DNA from: an uncultured Bacteroidota bacterium
Lineage (GTDB): Bacteria > Bacteroidota > Bacteroidia > Flavobacteriales > Flavobacteriaceae
Direction: 5' to 3'
Length of the DNA: 35,658 nucleotides
NCBI GenBank assembly: GCA_903861155.1
Contig: CAIOTL010000158.1
Location: 1-35,658 of the forward strand
Positions within the stretch are counted from its first letter, which is position 1. Each line of letters opens with the position of its first letter. Position numbers and translations under genes: made by a program. This document shows, piece by piece, positions 31,486 to 35,658 of the stretch. The notes beneath the pieces are model-generated. The model made no database searches, was not told the DNA's origin, and saw only the letters and a program-made list of their open reading frames with translations.

Positions 31486-32202
31486 TTATTCTTTTTTAAG
31501 TAAATATCGAATCACGGTTTCCGCAGCATACAAACCAAATAATCCTGGCATATAACTGTTTGTTCCATAAAAAGATTTCTTGTAATTGGATCCATCCGTC
31601 ATTTTTAAGCTAGCATCATCCTGAATTTCCGATGAAAAAACAACTTTCAATTTATCGATTTTCACTTCTTTCAAACGACGACGAATGGTTTTTGCAAGAA
31701 AACAATTCACCGTATTGGTAATATCGGCAACCTTAACTTTCGAAGCTTCCATCTTTCCTCCCGCTCCCATCGATGAGATGATTTTTACTCTTTTTCTTTT
31801 GGCAGCAATTATCAAATTCAGTTTTGGGGTAACACTGTCAATGCAGTCCAAAACATAATCAAATTCTTCTGAAACTACTTCAAAAGCGCGTTCTGGCGAT
31901 AAGAATTCCTGAATTCTGGTGAGTTTCAATTCCGGATTGATGTCCATTAATCTGTCTCCAACAATAGTTACTTTAGGTTTTCCAACGGTCGAATGCAAAG
32001 CAGGTAATTGTCGGTTTATATTCGTGATATCGACGATGTCTCCATCAACAATTGTCATGGTTCCCACTCCAGCTCTTGCCAAAAATTCGGCAGCAAAAGA
32101 GCCAACTCCGCCAAGTCCTACTACCAAAACATTGGAGTTTCTTAATTTTTGTAATCCTTCGGCTTTAAATAAAAGTTCCGCTCTTTCTGTCCATTCTGCC
32201 AT
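31486..32202 (-). CDS. tcdA: TcdA, tRNA threonylcarbamoyladenosine dehydratase
   Basis: 238 residues. E1-like ThiF fold: nucleotide-binding VVGLGGVGSFAAEFLARAGVG (about 27-47), TIVDGDIVDITNINRQLPA (the family's D/NxNRQ adenylation motif), and DYVLDCIDSVTPKLNLI. Ends with ETVIRYLLKK. TcdA dehydrates t6A37 of tRNA to its cyclic form ct6A using ATP. Starts 26 bp after the TatD stop, same operon. Confidence 0.93.
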   Translation of the reverse strand: MAEWTERAELLFKAEGLQKLRNSNVLVVGLGGVGSFAAEFLARAGVGTMTIVDGDIVDITNINRQLPALHSTVGKPKVTIVGDRLMDINPELKLTRIQEFLSPERAFEVVSEEFDYVLDCIDSVTPKLNLIIAAKRKRVKIISSMGAGGKMEASKVKVADITNTVNCFLAKTIRRRLKEVKIDKLKVVFSSEIQDDASLKMTDGSNYKKSFYGTNSYMPGLFGLYAAETVIRYLLKKE

Positions 32203-32228
32203 TTTTCGATGTTTATTCTGTAATTAGT

Positions 32229-32876
32229 TTAGTTGCTAAAAACGGTATTGTAATTATTGTTTATAATTTCTTGTAATTCGCTTAATGTTAATTTTTTATA
32301 TTTCGCAGCCAACGCATAAACTTCGCTAATCCCCTCTTCAACTGTGTCGGTTTCCAAGAAAAATCTATTGTTTGGAATGCTTTGGAAAACATATTCTAAT
32401 TCTGGATTTTGCAACAAGTATTTCCCGAACGAAAGATAGAATCCATTATCAATCAATTGTTTGGCAACTTGTTCATTTTTCGAAAATCCATGAATTAGCA
32501 TTGGAACCGTGATATTCAATCTTTTCTTAATTTCGATAAGTTCCTGAAAAGCTTTAACGCAATGAATCACGACAGGTTTCTTGTGTTTTTCGGCTAAAGC
32601 CAATTGCTTTTCAAACACTAATTGTTGTAAATCAAACGGAATTTTGCTGCGCTTGTCCAATCCGCATTCGCCAATAGCAAGGCATTTTTTTTCCTGTAAT
32701 TTACTCTCAATAATCTCTAAATCGGCTTCTACTCTATCTTCAACAATATACCATGGATGAATACCGATGGAATAAAAAGGGATGGACTCATCAAATTCTT
32801 GCGGATATTGATTGACCAATTCCAATACTTCCGGTTGATTCGTGAATTTATGAGTGTGTAGATTGAAGAATTGCAT
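32229..32876 (-). CDS. TatD family metal-dependent hydrolase
   Basis: 215 residues. TIM-barrel metal ligands: LHTHKF at residues 6-11, IGIHPWY, AIGECGLDKRS, VVIHCVK, and IHGFSKN; ETDTVEEG near the end. Shorter than E. coli TatD (about 260), as for the small Bacteroidetes branch. TatD proteins act as DNases or dipeptidase-like hydrolases; role here not determined. Overlaps DUF1684 by one base (TAATG). Confidence 0.87.
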   Translation of the reverse strand: MQFFNLHTHKFTNQPEVLELVNQYPQEFDESIPFYSIGIHPWYIVEDRVEADLEIIESKLQEKKCLAIGECGLDKRSKIPFDLQQLVFEKQLALAEKHKKPVVIHCVKAFQELIEIKKRLNITVPMLIHGFSKNEQVAKQLIDNGFYLSFGKYLLQNPELEYVFQSIPNNRFFLETDTVEEGISEVYALAAKYKKLTLSELQEIINNNYNTVFSN

Positions 32877-33478
32877 TAATCGTTAAATTTCTTAACACCC
32901 GCTTTTATTTCTATGTTCAAATCGTTTTCCAAAGGAACAATTGGGCATGAATAACGATGGCTATAAGCACAATACGGATTGTAAGACGTATTGAAATCGA
33001 TGGCAATCACATTCCCTTTAGGAGTCCTTAAATCAATATATCTTCCTCCAATATAACTCTCTTTTCCTGACGTTAAATCGGAAAATGGTAAAAACAAATA
33101 GTCTTCAAAACCTTTCTTTTTCGAAAATTCGATATTCTTGTAAACATTCAAATGAAATGATTTTCCGTCTATAGCAAAATGAACTTCACCATATTTTACA
33201 TACAATGGTTTTCTATCGGTAGACGTTTTCATCTTGAAAGGCTTTTCATTTTCAGTTCGGACTAACTTGGCCAGAACAAAAAACTTTTTGTCAATGGGAA
33301 AGAAATCCAAAGATTTAAAAACCTTTAAATCATTAGCATCCAAGGGACTTGTCTTGGCGTCAGCATATTCAATATTCAATTCTTTTTGAAATTTTTCAAC
33401 TGTAGCAACATCGAATTTTTCTTGGCTGAAGCCAAAATTAAAAATCACCAAAAACACGAAGCTTAGAATTGTTCTCAT
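32876..33478 (-). CDS. DUF1684 domain secreted protein
   Basis: 200 residues. Signal peptide MRTILSFVFLVIFNFGFSQ. The core (about 85-195) has LFLPFSDLTSGKESYIGGRY, IDFNTSYNPYCAYSHRYSCP and PLENDLNIEIKAG, all strong DUF1684 family features, with conserved YNPYCAYS. No function is established. First of a coupled set with TatD and TcdA; -7-like CAAAAATA at 33493-33500 (TATTTTTG on minus) is just upstream. Confidence 0.87.
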   Translation of the reverse strand: MRTILSFVFLVIFNFGFSQEKFDVATVEKFQKELNIEYADAKTSPLDANDLKVFKSLDFFPIDKKFFVLAKLVRTENEKPFKMKTSTDRKPLYVKYGEVHFAIDGKSFHLNVYKNIEFSKKKGFEDYLFLPFSDLTSGKESYIGGRYIDLRTPKGNVIAIDFNTSYNPYCAYSHRYSCPIVPLENDLNIEIKAGVKKFND

Positions 33479-33492
33479 TATTAAATTTTTAG

Positions 33493-33500
33493 CAAAAATA
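33493..33500 (-). promoter_or_regulatory. -7 element before the DUF1684 gene
   Basis: Reads TATTTTTG on the minus strand; TTTTG occurs 15 bp further upstream (33516-33520). 15 bp before the start codon. Confidence 0.4.
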
Positions 33501-33560
33501 ATAAAAGTAAGGTGTCAAAATATATTTAAATAAAAAAGACAGTCATACAAAACTTTTATT

Positions 33561-33974
33561 TCAATTTCTTCTTTTGCTAAACAATTTTATGGCTATTATT
33601 ATACCTAACCCTATAATTATAAATTCTGAATGCCCAGCCATATCTTCTCCTACTTTTCCAAGCCAAGTATTGTGAACATCATAACCTGATTCTGCTGGAG
33701 CAGAACCTTCTATATGTTGATCTTTTGCTCCTTGAAAAGCTTGTGATGAAAATTCTTTTTCTTCAGCACTAGCTCCTACAGATTTTGAAAGTTCATTCAT
33801 GTCGACATTTTGACTTTTCTGTATTTTATCGAGGGAGTCTGAAATTTCATAAATTCTTAATTCTTTTCTTCTCTCTTCAATTGCCTTAAGCTTTTTGGCA
33901 TTACTTTCAACTGTAGGTTGTGAAATAGCAGCAATGGAAACAAGACATACTAATAGTGCTATAAGTGATTTCAT
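33561..33974 (-). CDS. Small protein with signal peptide and C-terminal membrane helix
   Basis: 137 residues. Signal peptide (MKSLIALLVCLVSIAAISQ), a charged probably coiled-coil stretch (NAKKLKAIEERRKELR...DSLDKIQKSQN, about 25-60), a loose middle, and a terminal membrane helix FIIIGLGIIIAIKLF followed by SKRRN. So mostly periplasmic with one C-terminal anchor. Not recognised as a named family. Divergent from the MFS gene. Confidence 0.7.
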   Translation of the reverse strand: MKSLIALLVCLVSIAAISQPTVESNAKKLKAIEERRKELRIYEISDSLDKIQKSQNVDMNELSKSVGASAEEKEFSSQAFQGAKDQHIEGSAPAESGYDVHNTWLGKVGEDMAGHSEFIIIGLGIIIAIKLFSKRRN

Positions 33975-33991
33975 AATTATTATTTTTTAAA

Positions 33992-33999
33992 CAAAAATA
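33992..33999 (-). promoter_or_regulatory. -7 element before the 33974 gene
   Basis: TATTTTTG on the minus strand, with TTTTG 15 bp upstream (34015-34019), the same spacing as before the DUF1684 gene. Overlaps the divergent MFS promoter. Confidence 0.4.
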
Positions 34000-34021
34000 A
34001 CTAAAAAACAAAGGCAAAATG

Positions 34022-34029
34022 TACATTTG
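34022..34029 (+). promoter_or_regulatory. -7 element that fixes the MFS start
   Basis: TACATTTG (TAnnTTTG). Transcription would start near 34035, after the first in-frame ATG (34019), so translation from 34046 is favoured. Confidence 0.45.
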
Positions 34030-34045
34030 CATTTCATTAAAAAAA

Positions 34046-35269
34046 ATGCTCAAAAAAGCTTTCCACCGCTACATCAACAACTTCAAAGGCTTTAGACGTG
34101 AGGTTTGGATTCTTGCACTCATCACTTTTATCAATAGAGCTGGCACAATGGTTTTGCCATTTTTGTCAAAATATTTGAAGGAAAATTTACATTTTACTTA
34201 TGGACAAGTGGGATGGATTATGGTTTGTTTTGGCTTTGGCTCAATGCTTGGTTCTTGGATGGGAGGCAAATTATCCGATAAAATTGGTTTTTATAAAATA
34301 ATGGTTTTTAGTCTTTTTACCAGTGGGATTCTATTTTTTATATTGCAATACATCACCACATTCTGGGGTTTGTGTTTTGGCGTTTTTGGTATTATGTCAG
34401 TTTCGGATATGTTTCGACCAGCGATGTTTGTTTCGCTTGGTGTGTATGCAAAACCCGAAAACAGGGTTCGCGCTTTGTCTTTAATTCGATTGGCAATCAA
34501 TTTTGGTTTTTCTGCCGGTCCTATGCTCGGCGGATTGATAATTCTCGGAATTGGTTACAAAGGACTGTTTTGGGTTGATGGAAGCACTTGTATTTTGGCT
34601 ATTTTGATATTTGCTTTTTTGGTAAAAGAAAAGAAAAAATTAGCTGAAATTCATCAAACATCAAGCGAAGTAGTTGTGGTAAGGTCAATATTTAAAGACA
34701 AACCCTTTTGGGTTTTCTTATTTATCAGTTTCACCAGTGCGATGTTATTTTTCCAAATTTTCACCACTTTGCCTCTATTTCATCATGAGCATTTTGGCTT
34801 ATCCGAATTTAGAACGGGATTATTGATTTCGTTGAACGGAATTTTAATCTTTATGTTCGAAATGTCATTCGTCAGTTTGCTAGAAAGAAAACAGATTAAC
34901 CGAATAAAGATCATTTTTTTTGGTTTATTTCTAATGGCCATTAGCTTTTATATTTTATTGATGGATGCCTGGGCTGGAATTTTAGTGATCGAAATCGTAC
35001 TTATAACTTTTGGTGAAATATTTTCATTCCCCTTTTCGAATGCATTCGCCATGGGAAGAGCTCCAAAAGGTCAGGAAGGACGGTATATGGCACTGTATAC
35101 GATGAGTTTTAGTTTGGCGCACATAGTGAGTTCAAAATTGGGTCTTGAAATTATTGGACATTACGGTTATGAAGCCAACTGGTTTGTGATGGGAAGTTTC
35201 GGGATTGCAGCGATGCTTTTTTGTGTTTGGTTGAATTGGTTGTTGAAACAAGAGAACCGTCTACTCTAA
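34046..35269 (+). CDS. MFS transporter
   Basis: 407 residues and about 12 membrane helices. MFS loop 2-3 motif is visible as GGKLSDKIGFYKIMVFSLF (about 72-90), and the second half repeats a similar pattern (RKQINRIKIIFFGLF). Helix 5 has FGFSAGPMLGG, related to drug-exporter type motifs. Resembles the MdtH/YbdA-like group of drug or metabolite exporters. The substrate is not evident. The start at 34046 is chosen because the -7 element lies over the alternative ATG at 34019. Confidence 0.9.
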   Translation: MLKKAFHRYINNFKGFRREVWILALITFINRAGTMVLPFLSKYLKENLHFTYGQVGWIMVCFGFGSMLGSWMGGKLSDKIGFYKIMVFSLFTSGILFFILQYITTFWGLCFGVFGIMSVSDMFRPAMFVSLGVYAKPENRVRALSLIRLAINFGFSAGPMLGGLIILGIGYKGLFWVDGSTCILAILIFAFLVKEKKKLAEIHQTSSEVVVVRSIFKDKPFWVFLFISFTSAMLFFQIFTTLPLFHHEHFGLSEFRTGLLISLNGILIFMFEMSFVSLLERKQINRIKIIFFGLFLMAISFYILLMDAWAGILVIEIVLITFGEIFSFPFSNAFAMGRAPKGQEGRYMALYTMSFSLAHIVSSKLGLEIIGHYGYEANWFVMGSFGIAAMLFCVWLNWLLKQENRLL

Positions 35270-35302
35270 TTTTTTTGATATATTTACAATAAAAATTGAT
35301 CT

Positions 35303-35446
35303 ATGTTCAAAATATTAGCCAAACTCAACAAGCTTCTTCTTCCCAGTTTTACCAAAAAAGGCTTGGATATTGCCAAAGCCAAGAAATGGCATAAGGCCAT
35401 GATCGGTTATCGCTATTATGTAACCACAAGAGCGTTAGATTGTTGA
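35303..35446 (+). CDS. 47-residue basic small protein
   Basis: ATG at 35303 to TGA at 35446: MFKILAKLNKLLLPSF then TKKGLDIAKAKKWHKAMIG and YRYYVTTRALD. Basic (many Lys/Arg), amphipathic; the pattern KILAKLNKLLLPSFTKKxLD looks like a conserved short family of flavobacteria that I recognise by sight but cannot name with certainty. 33 bp after the MFS gene and on the same strand. Confidence 0.6.
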   Translation: MFKILAKLNKLLLPSFTKKGLDIAKAKKWHKAMIGYRYYVTTRALDC

Positions 35447-35520
35447 TTTACGGTTTTAGATTGCTGTGCTGAAGCTTTGGGATTAGATTTAAAAAAAATA
35501 GATTTAATTTTGAATTCCCA

Positions 35521-35551
35521 TTTGCAAATTGCATAATTATATCTATATTTG
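35521..35551 (+). promoter_or_regulatory. Strong Bacteroidetes promoter for tRNA-Arg
   Basis: TTTG at 35521-35524 and TATATTTG at 35544-35551 with a 19-bp spacer match the consensus exactly. Transcription would begin about 6 bp downstream, just before the tRNA at 35565. Confidence 0.8.
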
Positions 35552-35564
35552 CACCCACAAAATA

Positions 35565-35638
35565 GGCCTTGTGGCGCAACTGAATAGCGCACTTGATTAC
35601 GGCTCAAGAGGTTACTGGTTTGAATCCAGTCAAGGTCA
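35565..35638 (+). tRNA. tRNA-Arg (anticodon ACG)
   Basis: 74-base cloverleaf. Acceptor stem GGCCTTG pairs with CAAGGTC (one G-U), D stem GCGC/GCGC, anticodon stem CTTGA/TCAAG with loop TTACGGC (anticodon ACG at 35599-35601), T stem ACTGG/CCAGT with TTTGAAT loop, discriminator A. CCA is not encoded (CTA follows). The A34 should be converted to inosine. Confidence 0.95.
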
Positions 35639-35658
35639 CTAAATATGAAAATTTGCAA

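Noticed and set aside
35416..35658. 80-codon minus-strand reading frame over the tRNA
   Set aside because: It crosses the tRNA-Arg gene and its promoter and runs off the window; a cloverleaf on the plus strand explains the sequence.
1..35658. CRISPR array, prophage, insertion sequence or integrase
   Set aside because: No regularly spaced repeats with unique spacers, no transposase, integrase or phage structural genes were seen; the heptamer arrays have no spacers.

Overview
The window is a stretch of AT-rich chromosome from a Flavobacterium-like member of the Bacteroidetes. The evidence is: MenD (menaquinone is the quinone); a fused ResB-CcsA cytochrome c biogenesis protein; Bacteroidetes-only families (DUF5777, DUF2911, DUF2520-type Rossmann protein next to a KdsC-like phosphatase and a UbiA-type prenyltransferase); signal peptides ending in A-Q; almost no Shine-Dalgarno sequences; and promoters of the Bacteroidetes form TTTG-N19-TAnnTTTG (best seen before tRNA-Arg at the right end). 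No prophage, transposase, integrase or CRISPR array is visible.

Layout. 1-6.5 kb: menD-cvfB on the minus strand, then a thioredoxin-fold secreted protein, a GNAT acetyltransferase and a tRNA-dihydrouridine synthase on the plus strand, and a secreted glutathione peroxidase on the minus strand. 6.6-9.7 kb: ccsBA on the minus strand with a perfect 23-bp terminator hairpin. 9.9-14.4 kb: a housekeeping operon (DUF2520 protein, KdsC-like phosphatase, UbiA-type prenyltransferase, Maf) interrupted by a free-standing four-helix-bundle (23S rRNA intervening-sequence type) gene flanked by heptamer repeats, then an AI-2E family permease. 14.5-18.3 kb: an envelope region with a small membrane protein gene that looks frameshifted, a nested inverted-repeat element, and two paralogous 176-residue secreted proteins bracketing an Omp85-like outer membrane protein. 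18.4-22.8 kb: a PIG-L type deacetylase, a 35-residue membrane peptide and a sodium:solute symporter. 29.8-34 kb: minus-strand housekeeping genes (DUF2911 protein, HAD phosphatase, TcdA, TatD, DUF1684 protein, a small membrane protein). 34-35.7 kb: an MFS exporter, a 47-residue conserved-looking small protein and tRNA-Arg(ACG).

The most interesting block is 23.0-29.7 kb, a plausible respiratory electron-transfer module: diheme and monoheme c-type lipoproteins, a DUF5777 outer-membrane barrel, a very small Tat-signal protein, a four-cluster Fe-S protein of the NrfC/PsrB type, an NrfD-type quinol-binding membrane protein, a membrane-anchored secreted protein whose gene appears split by one base, and a monoheme cytochrome c. 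No catalytic (molybdopterin or multiheme reductase) subunit is present, so it looks like a menaquinol-to-cytochrome c conduit related in parts to alternative complex III. Its 545-bp upstream region carries three TGATAAAT-type half-palindromes resembling Crp/Fnr sites, and one more lies upstream of ccsBA, which suggests joint control of cytochrome production.

Other cross-window observations: short tandem arrays with a 7-bp period sit immediately before the start codons of several unrelated genes (menD, the four-helix-bundle gene, the UbiA-type gene, the HAD gene); and two apparent gene breaks (14.7 kb and 28.5 kb) would both be repaired by one extra A in an A-run, so either they are real frameshifts or the assembly undercounts homopolymers.
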